From the NCBI RefSeq assembly GCF_000826545.1, contig NZ_CDME01000015.1:994047-1058046 (forward strand): a DNA stretch of 64,000 nt, given 5' to 3'. Source of the stretch: Kibdelosporangium sp. MJ126-NF4. GTDB lineage: Bacteria > Actinomycetota > Actinomycetes > Mycobacteriales > Pseudonocardiaceae. Below the pieces are notes generated by a model. That model did no database searches. It was not told the DNA's origin and saw only the letters and a list, made by a program, of their open reading frames with translations. A program made the position numbers and the translations under genes. Positions 16,514 through 25,686 of the stretch are shown here, one piece after another; within the stretch, counting starts at the first letter, position 1; each line of letters opens with the position of its first letter.

Positions 16514-17785
16514 GTGACCGACTGGCGCCGGGACATTCCGGCGACCGACGCCGTGCTGGCCGATCCCCGCCTGGCCAAGGCGATCGACCTGCTCGGCAGG
16601 CCGCTGGTGAAGAAGTCCGTGCTGGCCGCGCAGCAGCGGGCCCGCGCCGGTGAGATCACGCCGGAGCAGGTCGCCGACGAGGCCGTCACCGGCCTTCCGC
16701 CGACCGCGGCCAGTCTGCGGCCGGTGATCAACGCGACCGGCGTGCTCGTGCACACCAACCTGGGACGAGCGCCGCTGTCGGAGGCGGCCAGGGACGCGAT
16801 GCTGGCGGCCGCGGGGACCACGGACGTCGAGTTCGATCTCGGCACGGGCGCGCGGGCGAAACGCGGGCGCGGTGCGCTGGCGGCGTTGCGTGAGGCCGTG
16901 CCGGACGCGGGTGGCGTGCATGTCGTGAACAACAACGCCGCCGCGTTGCTGCTGGCCGCGATGGTGTTGGCGCCGGGCAAGGAGATCGTGGTCAGCCGGG
17001 GCGAACTGGTCGAGATCGGCGACGGGTTCCGCATCCCCGACCTGCTGGCGTCCACCGGCGCGCGGTTGCGGGAGGTCGGCACGACCAACCGGACACACCT
17101 GCGGGACTACCGGGACGCGATCACCGCCGACACCGGGTTCGTGCTCAAGGTGCACCCGTCGAACTTCCTGGTCAGCGGATTCACCTCGGACGTCCCGGTG
17201 GCGGACCTGGCGGAACTGGGCATCCCGCTCGTGGTGGACATCGGGTCGGGTCTGCTGCGCCCGCATCCGCTGTTGCCGGACGAACCGGACGCGACCTCGG
17301 CACTGCGCGCCGGAGCCGCCCTGGTGACAGCCAGCGGCGACAAGCTGCTCGGCGGTCCGCAGGCCGGTCTGCTGCTGGGCGACGCCGACCTCGTCGAAGC
17401 CCTGCGACGGCATCCCGCCGCGCGGGCTCTGCGCGTGGACAAACTGACCCTGGCCGCGCTCGAAGCCACCCTGCGCGGCCCCACACCGCCTGTGCTGTTC
17501 GCGCTGGACACCGAGGTGGACATGCGCCGGGCGGAGGACATCCGGCGCAGACTGCCCGGATCGGACGTCGTGCGCACCACGGCCCGGGTGGGCGGTGGCG
17601 GCGCTCCGGGAGTGGAGCTGCCGAGCCTGGCGATCAGCCTGCCGGAGAGCTTCGCGGAAAGGCTGCGGCGGTCCCGTCCGCCGGTGGTCGGCCGGGTCGA
17701 GCACAGCCGCTGCCTGCTCGACCTGCGGACTGTGCGGCCCGAGGAGGACGAGGCGCTGGTCGCGGCGGTGCTGGCATGCATGTGA
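16514..17785 (+). CDS. selA: L-seryl-tRNA(Sec) selenium transferase
   Basis: A 423-residue PLP enzyme that converts seryl-tRNA-Sec to selenocysteinyl-tRNA-Sec using selenophosphate. INATGVLVHTNLGRAPL (about 72-88) and VNNNAAALLLA are SelA signatures, and the PLP Lys is K277 in TASGDKLLGGPQ. The GTG start lies 18 bases after tRNA-Sec and has no strong ribosome binding site. The stop overlaps selB by 10 bases. Length is normal for bacterial SelA. Confidence 0.95.
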   Translation: MTDWRRDIPATDAVLADPRLAKAIDLLGRPLVKKSVLAAQQRARAGEITPEQVADEAVTGLPPTAASLRPVINATGVLVHTNLGRAPLSEAARDAMLAAAGTTDVEFDLGTGARAKRGRGALAALREAVPDAGGVHVVNNNAAALLLAAMVLAPGKEIVVSRGELVEIGDGFRIPDLLASTGARLREVGTTNRTHLRDYRDAITADTGFVLKVHPSNFLVSGFTSDVPVADLAELGIPLVVDIGSGLLRPHPLLPDEPDATSALRAGAALVTASGDKLLGGPQAGLLLGDADLVEALRRHPAARALRVDKLTLAALEATLRGPTPPVLFALDTEVDMRRAEDIRRRLPGSDVVRTTARVGGGGAPGVELPSLAISLPESFAERLRRSRPPVVGRVEHSRCLLDLRTVRPEEDEALVAAVLACM

Positions 17786-19470
17786 TCGCGACCGCCGGGC
17801 ACGTCGATCATGGCAAGTCCACGCTGGTCCGTGCGCTGACCGGGATGGAACCGGACCGCTGGGCCGAGGAACGCAGGCGCGGCCTGACCATCGGCCTCGG
17901 CTTCGCGTGGACCACGATCGGCGGCGCCGACTACGCCTTCGTCGACGTCCCGGGGCACGAAAGGTTCGTCGGCACGATGATGGCCGGAGTCGGACCGGTT
18001 CCCGCGGTGATGTTCGTGGTCGCCGCGGACGGCGGGTGGATGCCGCAGTCCGCCGAGCACCTCGCGGTACTGGACGCGTTGCGCGTACGGCATGGCCTGC
18101 TGGTGGTCACGCGTGCTGACCTGGCCGACCCGGAACCGGCCCGACGGCAGGCGCTCGGCCACCTTCGCCGCTCCAGCGTGGGCGACGTCCCGTCCGTGGT
18201 TGTCAGCCCTGGTCACGGACTGGACGAGCTGCGCGCCGAGCTGGCGCGGCTGGTGCTGCCCGAGCCCGACCCGACGGCGGACGTCCGGCTGTGGATCGAC
18301 CGGAGTTTCACCATAGACGGCGCGGGCACGGTCGTGACCGGGACGCTCGCAGCCGGGACCATCGCCGTTGGCGACGAGCTCGTCCTCGGGTCGCGAACTG
18401 TGCGTGTCAAAGGCGTTCACTCGCTGGGGCGGCAGGTCTCCTCGGCGGGCGCGGTCGCACGGGTCGCGGTCAATCTGCGCGGAGTGGAGCGGTCGGCGGC
18501 CGTTCGCGGTGACGCGCTGCTGACACCGGACGCGTGGACCACGACCACGCTCGTGGACGTCCGGACCGAGTCGGAACTGACCGGGAACCTGGTCCTGCAC
18601 ATCGGTTCCGCCTCGATCGAAGTCCATGTACGTCCACTCGGGACACAGGCAGCGCGGTTGCGGCTGGGCACACCGCTGCCGCTGCGGATCGGTGACCGGC
18701 TGGTCCTGCGGGACCCGAGCAGGCACGAGATCGTCGCGGGCGGCGACGTGCTCGACATCGACCCGCCGCCGCTGCGGCGGCGCGGTGATGCCCGCAGGCG
18801 CGGTGCCGACCTCGCGGCCGCGGCCGACCTGACCACGTTCCACCTGACCAGCAAGGGCTTCCTGCGTCCCGAGCACCTGCGCGTGCTCGGGCTGCGTGAA
18901 CCGGACACACCGCTCACCCACGGTTGGTACGTCGCCACCGACAGGACCGCCGCCGTACGATCCGAAGTAGACAACTGGGATCCACTGCGGCCCATGCCCG
19001 TGGAGACGCTCAGGCAACGACTCGGGCTGCCCGACAGCGCGCTGGCCGTCGTGTTCGCCGAGCGCGCCGGGTTCACGGTCCATGAAGGACAGATCAGCAC
19101 CGGCGACCAGCTGCCCGCCCGTGTCCGGCGCTCGGTCGACGCCGTCGTGGCGTGCCTGCGGGACACCCCGTTCCGGCCACCGGACGCGGACCGGTTGCGG
19201 GAGTGGGGGCTTGGCGCGAAGGAGATCGGCGCGGCCGTGCGGACCGGTTTGCTCCTCAAGGTCGCGGACAACGTCGTCCTGCTGCCCGACGCCATCGACC
19301 GCGCCGTGAAGGTCCTCGGCGGCGGCCCGTTCACGCCCGCCATAGCCAAACAAGCGCTCGACAGCACCCGCCGGGTCGTCATCCCGCTGCTCGAACGGCT
19401 GGACGCGCTGGGCCTCACCGAACACAGGCCGGACGGCACCCGCGTGATCTGCGCGCGGCCGAGCCAGTAG
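17776..19470 (+). CDS. selB: selenocysteine-specific elongation factor SelB
   Basis: A 564-residue GTPase that carries Sec-tRNA to UGA codons marked by a SECIS hairpin. G1 is GHVDHGKST (residues 8-16), and G3 is DVPGHE with an EF-Tu-like layout. The C-terminal third has winged-helix repeats (for example FHLTSKGFLRPEHLRVLGL and the final helix RRVVIPLLERLDALGL), which in SelB bind the mRNA hairpin. It overlaps selA by 10 bases and ends 14 bases before the formate dehydrogenase gene, whose UGA it would decode. Confidence 0.95.
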   Translation: MHVIATAGHVDHGKSTLVRALTGMEPDRWAEERRRGLTIGLGFAWTTIGGADYAFVDVPGHERFVGTMMAGVGPVPAVMFVVAADGGWMPQSAEHLAVLDALRVRHGLLVVTRADLADPEPARRQALGHLRRSSVGDVPSVVVSPGHGLDELRAELARLVLPEPDPTADVRLWIDRSFTIDGAGTVVTGTLAAGTIAVGDELVLGSRTVRVKGVHSLGRQVSSAGAVARVAVNLRGVERSAAVRGDALLTPDAWTTTTLVDVRTESELTGNLVLHIGSASIEVHVRPLGTQAARLRLGTPLPLRIGDRLVLRDPSRHEIVAGGDVLDIDPPPLRRRGDARRRGADLAAAADLTTFHLTSKGFLRPEHLRVLGLREPDTPLTHGWYVATDRTAAVRSEVDNWDPLRPMPVETLRQRLGLPDSALAVVFAERAGFTVHEGQISTGDQLPARVRRSVDAVVACLRDTPFRPPDADRLREWGLGAKEIGAAVRTGLLLKVADNVVLLPDAIDRAVKVLGGGPFTPAIAKQALDSTRRVVIPLLERLDALGLTEHRPDGTRVICARPSQ

Positions 19471-19471
19471 G

Positions 19472-19477
19472 TAGCGT
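19472..19477 (+). promoter_or_regulatory. candidate -10 for a leaderless formate dehydrogenase transcript
   Basis: TAGCGT ends 7 bases before GTG 19485, the spacing seen for leaderless actinobacterial transcripts. It would let the dehydrogenase genes be transcribed independently of selAB and supports GTG 19485 as the start. No clear -35 is needed in this class; this is inference from pattern. Confidence 0.35.
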
Positions 19478-19484
19478 GAGCGAC

Positions 19485-22400
19485 GTGAGCGTGCGCCGGT
19501 GGATCCGGAGCTGGCCGGTGATTCGCCAGATCACCGGTGACGATCCGCTGGGCAGGGGCGACGCGGCACGGTCGGCCGCCACGGACCGGATCACACCCAG
19601 GACCGCCGAAGCCGACTCGGTCACGCGCTCGATCTGTCCTTATTGCGCGGTCGGCTGCGGCCAGCGGGTGTTCGTCAAGGACGGCGCGGTCACCCAGATC
19701 GAAGGCGACCCGGACTCCCCCATCTCCCGCGGCAGGCTGTGTCCGAAGGGATCGGCCAGCAAGCAGCTGGTCACCAGCCCGTCCCGGGTGGCGAAGGTCC
19801 TCTACCGGCGGCCGTACGGCACGGACTGGGAGGAACTGGACCTCGACGAGGCGATGGCGATGATCGCCGACCGCGTGCTCGCGACCAGGAACTCCACCTG
19901 GCAGCAGCAGAGCGACGACGGCCTGACGCTGCGCCGCACGCTGGGCTTCGCCAGCCTGGGCGGGGCCACACTGGACAACGAAGAGAACTACCTGATGAAG
20001 AAGCTCTACACCGCGCTGGGGGCGGTGCAGATCGAGAACCAGGCCCGTATTTGACACTCGTCCACGGTTCCCGGTCTGGGGACCTCCTTCGGTCGCGGCG
20101 GTGCCACGACGTTCCAGCAGGACCTGGCGAACGCGGACTGCGTGCTGATCCAGGGCTCGAACATGGCCGAGTGCCACCCGGTCGGGTTCCAGTGGGTGAT
20201 GGAGGCGAAGGCCAAGGGCGCCAAGATCATCCACGTCGACCCGAGGTTCACCAGGACGAGCGCGGTGTCGGACGTGTTCGTGCCGATCCGCGCGGGAAGT
20301 GACATCGCGTTCCTCGGCGGGCTGGTCAACTACGTGCTGACGCACGGCAAGGAGTTCCGCGAGTACGTGGTGGCGTACACGAACGCGGCCGCGATCATCA
20401 ACGAGGACTTCCAGGACACCGAGGACCTCGACGGCCTGTTCTCCGGCTTCACCGAGGAGAAAGGCGTCTACGACCACTCCAGCTGGGCCTACCAGGGCGC
20501 CGAGGCCCAGTCCGGGGCGGGCGATCCCGGCGACCGGACCGGCGGGCGGCGCCACCACGAGGCCGCGCGGGCCGAACAGCACGGCAGCGGCGGGGCGACG
20601 ATCGACGCCAAGCCGGACACCGACCCAACGCTGGAGCACCCGCGCTGCGTCTACCAGATCCTGAAACGGCACTACGCCCGCTACACGCCCGAGATGGTCG
20701 AGGAGATCTGCGGTGTCCCGGCCGAGCGGTTCCTGGAGGTGGCCGAGACGATCACGGCCAACTCGGGCCGCGAGCGGACGACCGCGTTGTGCTACGCCGT
20801 CGGCTGGACACAGCACACCGTTGGCGTGCAGTACATCCGGACCGCGTCGATCCTGCAGGCGCTGCTGGGCAACATCGGCCGTCCCGGCGGCGGGATCCTC
20901 GCGCTGCGCGGCCACGCCAGCATCCAGGGCTCGACGGACATCCCGACGCTGTTCAACCTGCTGCCCGGCTACATCCCGATGCCGCACGCGGCGCAGCACC
21001 TCGACCTGGCGTCGTTCGTCGCCACCGACGCCGGGCGCACCGGGTTCTGGGGCAACATGGACAGCTACGCCGTGAGCCTGCTGAAGGCGTGGTGGGGCGA
21101 GCACGCGACCGCCGCGAACGACTTCTGCTTCGACTACCTGCCCAGGCTGACCGGCGACCACGGCACGTACAACACGGTGCTGCGGCAGATCAACGGCGAG
21201 TGCAAGGGCTACTTCCTGGTCGGCGAGAACCCGTCGGTCGGCTCGGCCAACGGCAAGCTGCAACGGCTCGGTATGGCCAACCTGGACTGGCTGGTGGTGC
21301 GGGACCTGCAGCTGATCGAGAGCGCCACGTTCTGGCGTGACGGACCGGAGATCGAGACCGGTGAACTGCGCACCGAGGAGATCGGTACCGAGGTGTTCTT
21401 CCTGCCCGCCGCCGCGCACACCGAGAAGGACGGCAGCTTCACCAACACGCAACGGCTGCTGCAGTGGCACCACAAGGCGGTCGACCCGCCCGGCGACGCC
21501 CGCAGTGACCTGTGGTTCTACTACCACCTCGGCAAGCTGATCCGGCACCGGGTCCGCGACAGCAAGGACCCGCGCGACCTGCCGTTGCAGCACCTGACGT
21601 GGAGTTATGTCGAGGAAGGCCCGCTGGGGGAACCGTCGGCCGACTCGGTGCTCGCGGAGATCAACGGCACCGGCCCGGACGGCCCGCTGTCGGCGTACAC
21701 CGAGCTGCGCGACGACGGCTCGACGGCGTGCGGCTGCTGGATCTACTGCGGTGTCCGCGCTGAGGGTGTGAACCAGGCGGCCCGGCGCACACCCGGCCTC
21801 GAACAGACGTGGGTGGCCCCGGAATGGGGCTGGGCGTGGCCCGCGAACCGCCGGATCATCTACAACCGCGCGTCCGCCGACCCGGCGGGAAAGCCCTGGA
21901 GCGAACGCAAGAAGTACGTCTGGTGGGACGCCTCGGAAGGCAGGTGGGTCGGCGCGGACGTGCCGGACTTCGAACCCACCAAACCACCGGACTTCCAGCC
22001 GGAACAGGGCGCGAAGGCCCAGGACGCCCTGGGCGGCGCGGATCCGTTCATCATGCAGACCGACGGCAAGGCGTGGCTGTTCGCCCCTGCCGGTCTGGCC
22101 GACGGCCCACTGCCCACGCACTACGAGCCGCTGGAGTCACCGTACGAGAACCCGTTGTACAGCCAGCAGGTCAACCCGACGCTGCAGCGCTACGACCACC
22201 CGGCGAACCCGTACAACGGCTCGGCCTTCCCGTACGTGGTCACGACCTACCGGCTCACCGAACACCACACCGCGGGCGGGATGAGCCGGACGCTGCCGTA
22301 CCTGGCGGAGCTGCAGCCGGAGTTCTTCTGCGAGGTCTCCCCCGAACTGGCCGAGGAGCGGGGGCTGGAGCACCGCGGCTGGGCGACCATCGTCACCAGC

Positions 22401-22673
22401 CGCTCGGCCATCGAGGCACGAGTCCTGGTGACCAGGCGGATGAAACCGCTGCGGATGCGCGGGCGCGTGGTGCACCAGGTCGGTCTGCCCTACCACTGGG
22501 GGCCGAACGGGCTGTCGGTCGGCGACGCCGCGAACGACATCCTCGGGGTCGCGCTGGACCCGAACGTGCACATCCAGGAGTCCAAGGCCGCCACGTGCGA
22601 CATCGTCCCCGGCAGGCGCCCGCGCGGGCAGGCACTGCTTGACCTCGTCGAGGAGTATCGGAGGCGCGAATGA
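19485..22673 (+). CDS. fdhA: selenocysteine formate dehydrogenase, catalytic alpha subunit (UGA 20052 = Sec190)
   Basis: Read as one gene, this encodes a 1062-residue molybdopterin/tungstopterin enzyme of the FdnG/FdoG type that oxidises formate to CO2. Residues 51-58 are CPYCAVGC, which with Cys86 in GRLCPKG bind a 4Fe-4S cluster. The TGA at 20052-20054 lies in the context QARI-Sec-HSSTVPGLGTSFGRG, matching the Sec active site of E. coli FdnG, and the frame continues unchanged after it. A SECIS hairpin follows directly. GTG 19485 gives the usual N-terminus (SVRRWIRSWPV); GTG 19476 and 19491 are in frame too. No twin-arginine signal is evident, so the enzyme is probably cytoplasmic-facing. 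It overlaps the beta subunit gene by 4 bases. Confidence 0.93.
20052..20084 (+). promoter_or_regulatory. UGA selenocysteine codon and bacterial SECIS hairpin
   Basis: The UGA (20052-20054) is followed 11 bases later by a stem GGTTCCC (20066-20072) pairing with GGGGACC (20078-20084), with one G-U pair, closing on the five-base loop GGTCT. The E. coli fdhF/fdnG SECIS upper hairpin has the same distance from the UGA and the same GGUCU loop contacted by SelB. Because it lies inside the coding frame it also encodes the residues after Sec. Confidence 0.9.
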
Positions 22674-23428
22674 CCGAACGGATGGGGTTCTTCACCGACA
22701 CGTCGGTGTGCATCGGGTGCAAGGCCTGCGAGGTGGCGTGCAAGACGTGGAACGACGTGCCCGCCGACGGCCTCGACCTGCTGGGCATGTCCTACGACAA
22801 CACGGGATCACTCGACGCGAACACGTGGCGGCACGTCGCGTTCATCGAGCAGACCGTCGAGGACAACACCCGCTGGCTGATGTCCAGTGATGTCTGCAAA
22901 CACTGCACCGAGGCCGGATGCCTGGACGTCTGCCCGACCGGTGCCTTGTTCCGCACCGAGTTCGACACGGTCGTGGTTCAGCCGGACATCTGCAACGGCT
23001 GCGGTTACTGCGTCCCCGCCTGCCCGTTCGGCGTGATCGACCGGCGTGAGGACGACGGCAGGGCGTGGAAGTGCACGCTGTGCTACGACCGGATCGGGGA
23101 CGGTCTGATGCCCGCGTGCGCCACGGCCTGCCCGACCGAGTCGATCCAGTACGGCCCGCTCGACGAGTTGCGGGAGCGCGCGGACGAACGCGTGGCCGAG
23201 CTGCACGCGCGGGGCCAGCAGGACGCCCGGCTGTACGGGCACTCCCCGGACGACGGCGTCGGCGGCGCCGGGGCGTTCTTCCTGCTGCTCGACGAGCCGG
23301 AAGTCTATGGCCTGCCGACGAATCCGGTGGTGACGACGCGGGACCTGCCCGCGATGTGGAAGCGGGCCGGGCTCGCCGCACTGGCCGTCGCCGCCGGGGT
23401 CGCGGCCTCGTTCGTCGGGAAGCGCTGA
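22670..23428 (+). CDS. fdhB: formate dehydrogenase iron-sulfur (beta) subunit
   Basis: A 252-residue electron-transfer subunit with four 4Fe-4S cluster motifs. They are CIGCKACEVACK near the N-terminus, CKHCTEAGCLDVCP, CNGCGYCVPACP and CTLCYDRIGDG with CATACP. A C-terminal hydrophobic segment (LAALAVAAGVAASFV) could anchor it to the membrane. It starts 4 bases inside the alpha gene and its stop overlaps the membrane subunit start by one base, so all three subunits are translationally coupled. It passes electrons from the alpha subunit to the membrane partner. Confidence 0.93.
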   Translation: MTERMGFFTDTSVCIGCKACEVACKTWNDVPADGLDLLGMSYDNTGSLDANTWRHVAFIEQTVEDNTRWLMSSDVCKHCTEAGCLDVCPTGALFRTEFDTVVVQPDICNGCGYCVPACPFGVIDRREDDGRAWKCTLCYDRIGDGLMPACATACPTESIQYGPLDELRERADERVAELHARGQQDARLYGHSPDDGVGGAGAFFLLLDEPEVYGLPTNPVVTTRDLPAMWKRAGLAALAVAAGVAASFVGKR

Positions 23429-24216
23429 TGGGCTACTACGGCAGGCCGATCGTCAAACAGCCGGTGTGGAAGGTTCCCGATGTGCCCGGGTACCTGTTCC
23501 TCGGCGGTATGGCGGGCGCGTCGGCCTCGATGGCGCTGGCGGCGCAGGTTTCCGGTCACGCCGAGCTGGTTCGGCCCGCCCGGATCGCCGCCGCCGTCGG
23601 CTCGCTGGCCAGCGTGGGCGCGTTGATCCACGACCTCGGGCGGCCGGAGCGTTTCCTGAACATGTTGCGGGTCTTCAAGGTGACGTCTCCGCTGTCGGTC
23701 GGCTCGTGGATTCTTGCCCCGTTCTCCGGCCTGACGGCGTTGAGCGCGGCGACCGACCTGAGTGGACGGTTCGGCCGGATCGGGTCGCTGGCCGCCGGGG
23801 CCGCGGGCGTGCTGGGGCCCGCGATGTGCACGTACACCTCGGTGTTGCTCGCCGACACCGCCGTTCCCGCGTGGCACAACGCCTATCCGGAGCTGCCGTT
23901 CGTGTTCGCGGGCAGCGCGATGACCAGCGCGGCGGGCGCGTCCTTGCTCGCCTCGCCGTCGTCTCCCGCCGTCCGTCTGGGACTCATCGGCGGTGCGATG
24001 GAGTTGACGTCCTCGGCCGCGATGGAACGACGGGAGGAGACGTATCGGTCCAGCGGACTGCTCGTCGCCGCGAAGGCGCTGACAGTCGCCGGAGCCGGTC
24101 TGTCCCTGCTTCGCCGCAGCCGGGTGGCGACCGCTCTGGCCGGTGCGAGCTACCTGGCCGCGGGCGTGTGCACCCGGTTTGGCGTCTACCGGACCGGGGT
24201 GGCCTCGGTTCGGTAG
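23428..24216 (+). CDS. NrfD-like membrane subunit of the formate dehydrogenase
   Basis: A 262-residue protein with several membrane helices. It lacks the His haem ligands of FdnI-type cytochrome b subunits and instead has NrfD/PsrC features, such as DVPGYLFLGGMAGASA near the N-terminus and DLGRPERFLNMLRVFKVTSP. NrfD subunits exchange electrons with quinone without haem. ATG 23428 overlaps the beta gene stop. The C-terminus converges on the CBS gene 16 bases away. Assignment as the third subunit rests on the overlap and on similar actinobacterial operons. Confidence 0.88.
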   Translation: MGYYGRPIVKQPVWKVPDVPGYLFLGGMAGASASMALAAQVSGHAELVRPARIAAAVGSLASVGALIHDLGRPERFLNMLRVFKVTSPLSVGSWILAPFSGLTALSAATDLSGRFGRIGSLAAGAAGVLGPAMCTYTSVLLADTAVPAWHNAYPELPFVFAGSAMTSAAGASLLASPSSPAVRLGLIGGAMELTSSAAMERREETYRSSGLLVAAKALTVAGAGLSLLRRSRVATALAGASYLAAGVCTRFGVYRTGVASVR

Positions 24217-24232
24217 CCGACGGTCTCTGCCA

Positions 24233-24655
24233 TCAGCTGTCCACCGAGAGCGCTTCGACCAGGTCACCGACCTGTGGTTCGGGCAGTGCTCGGGCGACGT
24301 CGGCCAGGCTGATGATGCCGACGAGGTCATGCCCGTCGATCACCGGGAGCCTGCGGATCTTGTGCTCGGCCATGGTCTTCATGATGTCGTTGGTCTCGTC
24401 GTCCGCGCCGATCGTGACGGCCTCGCCCTGGGCCAGCTCGCCCGCGGTGACCGCGCGGGGGTCCTTGCCCTCGGCCAGGATCCGCACCACGATGTCACGG
24501 TCGGTGATCATCCCTTTGAGACGGTTGTCCTCGCCGCAGATCGGCAGCGCCCCGACGCCCTTGTCGGCCATCAGCTGCGCGGCGTCGCGAATGGTCTGAC
24601 TGGCCTGCACACAGGTCGGGTCCGGTGTCATGATCTCGCGTGCGCGCGTCATCAT
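24233..24655 (-). CDS. tandem CBS-domain protein
   Basis: A 140-residue protein made almost entirely of two CBS domains: AREIMTPDPTCV to ITDRDIVVRILAEG, then TAGELAQGEAVTI to IISLADVARAL. A CBS pair binds adenine nucleotides and senses energy or stress state. ATG 24655 is preceded by AAAGGAG. It is divergent from the F420 oxidoreductase gene (53 bases) and convergent with the formate dehydrogenase operon. No enzyme domain is present, so it must act on a partner, which cannot be identified here. Confidence 0.92.
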   Translation of the reverse strand: MMTRAREIMTPDPTCVQASQTIRDAAQLMADKGVGALPICGEDNRLKGMITDRDIVVRILAEGKDPRAVTAGELAQGEAVTIGADDETNDIMKTMAEHKIRRLPVIDGHDLVGIISLADVARALPEPQVGDLVEALSVDS

Positions 24656-24708
24656 GCGCTCCTTTCGTCGTCAGGTTTCGGGTACCCGGCGGAGGGAAGC
24701 CCACACGT

Positions 24709-25686
24709 ATGCGCATCGGATACACGTTGATGACCGAACAGGCAGGCCCGAAGCAGCTCGTCGACGACGCCGTCCGGGCCGAGCGGGCCGGATTCGCGTT
24801 CGAGGTCTCCAGCGACCACTACTTCCCCTGGCTGGCCGAACAAGGCCACGCGCCCAACGCGTGGGTGGTGCTCGGCGCGGTCGCACAGGCCACCGAGCAC
24901 GTCGAGTTGATGACCTACGTGACGTGTCCGATCATGCGCTACCACCCCGCCGTCGTCGCGCAGCAGGCGGCGACGGTGCAGCTGTTGTCCGAAAACAGGT
25001 TCACTCTGGGCGTCGGTTCGGGTGAGAACCTCAACGAGCACGTGGTCGGCCGTGGCTGGCCGCCGGTGAACATCCGGCACGAGATGCTCGCCGAGGCGTT
25101 GCAGATCATCCACGGCCTGTTCGACGGCGGCTACTCCAGCTACTCCGGCTCACACTTCCGGGTGGACGCGGCGAAACTGTGGGACCTGCCCGACGTGCGC
25201 ACGCCGGTGGCGGTCGCGGTGTCCGGCGAACAGTCGATCACCCACCTCGCACCGCTGGCGGACCACATGATCGCCACCGAGCCGAGCCAGGACCTGTGCA
25301 AGCTGTGGGACAGCCAGAAGTCCGGCTCCAGCCGCAAGATCGGGCAGATGCCGATCTGCTGGGACCCCGACCGCGACGCGGCGGTCAAGCGCGCGCACGA
25401 GCAGTTCCGGTGGTTCGGCGGCGGGTGGAAGGTCAACGCCGAACTGCCGGACGCGAGCAGCTTCGCCGCCGCGACCTCGTTCGTCCGGCCGGAGGACGTG
25501 GCCGAGTCGATCCCCTGTGGACCGGACGTCGAGCCGATCGTCAAGGCCGCGCAGGAGTACGCCGACGCCGGGTTCACCGACCTGGCGATCGTGCAGATCG
25601 GCGGTGACCACCAGCACGGCTTCCTCGACTTCGCGAAGGACTCGCTCCTGCCCGCGTTCGACTCGGCTCACGTTTCCTCGCGCTGA
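24709..25686 (+). CDS. LLM-class F420-dependent oxidoreductase (TIGR03557, G6P-dehydrogenase-like)
   Basis: A 325-residue TIM-barrel enzyme of the luciferase-like monooxygenase superfamily. RIGYTLMTEQAGPKQLVDDA, VSSDHYFPWL and TLGVGSGENLNEHVVG are hallmarks of the F420-dependent glucose-6-phosphate dehydrogenase-like group. It would transfer hydride between an alcohol or sugar substrate and coenzyme F420. ATG 24709 follows GGAGGGAAG and gives the conserved N-terminus. Its stop overlaps the converging LigD-like gene by 19 bases. The substrate is not determined by sequence. Confidence 0.9.
   Translation: MRIGYTLMTEQAGPKQLVDDAVRAERAGFAFEVSSDHYFPWLAEQGHAPNAWVVLGAVAQATEHVELMTYVTCPIMRYHPAVVAQQAATVQLLSENRFTLGVGSGENLNEHVVGRGWPPVNIRHEMLAEALQIIHGLFDGGYSSYSGSHFRVDAAKLWDLPDVRTPVAVAVSGEQSITHLAPLADHMIATEPSQDLCKLWDSQKSGSSRKIGQMPICWDPDRDAAVKRAHEQFRWFGGGWKVNAELPDASSFAAATSFVRPEDVAESIPCGPDVEPIVKAAQEYADAGFTDLAIVQIGGDHQHGFLDFAKDSLLPAFDSAHVSSR

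Noticed and set aside
20052..20054. Premature stop making the formate dehydrogenase alpha gene a pseudogene
   Set aside because: The UGA lies at the known Sec position, the frame continues intact, a SECIS hairpin follows and the whole selenocysteine pathway is adjacent.
18417..22121. A 1234-codon reverse-strand open frame across selB and the formate dehydrogenase gene
   Set aside because: Antisense of two secure genes; no motif or start context of its own.
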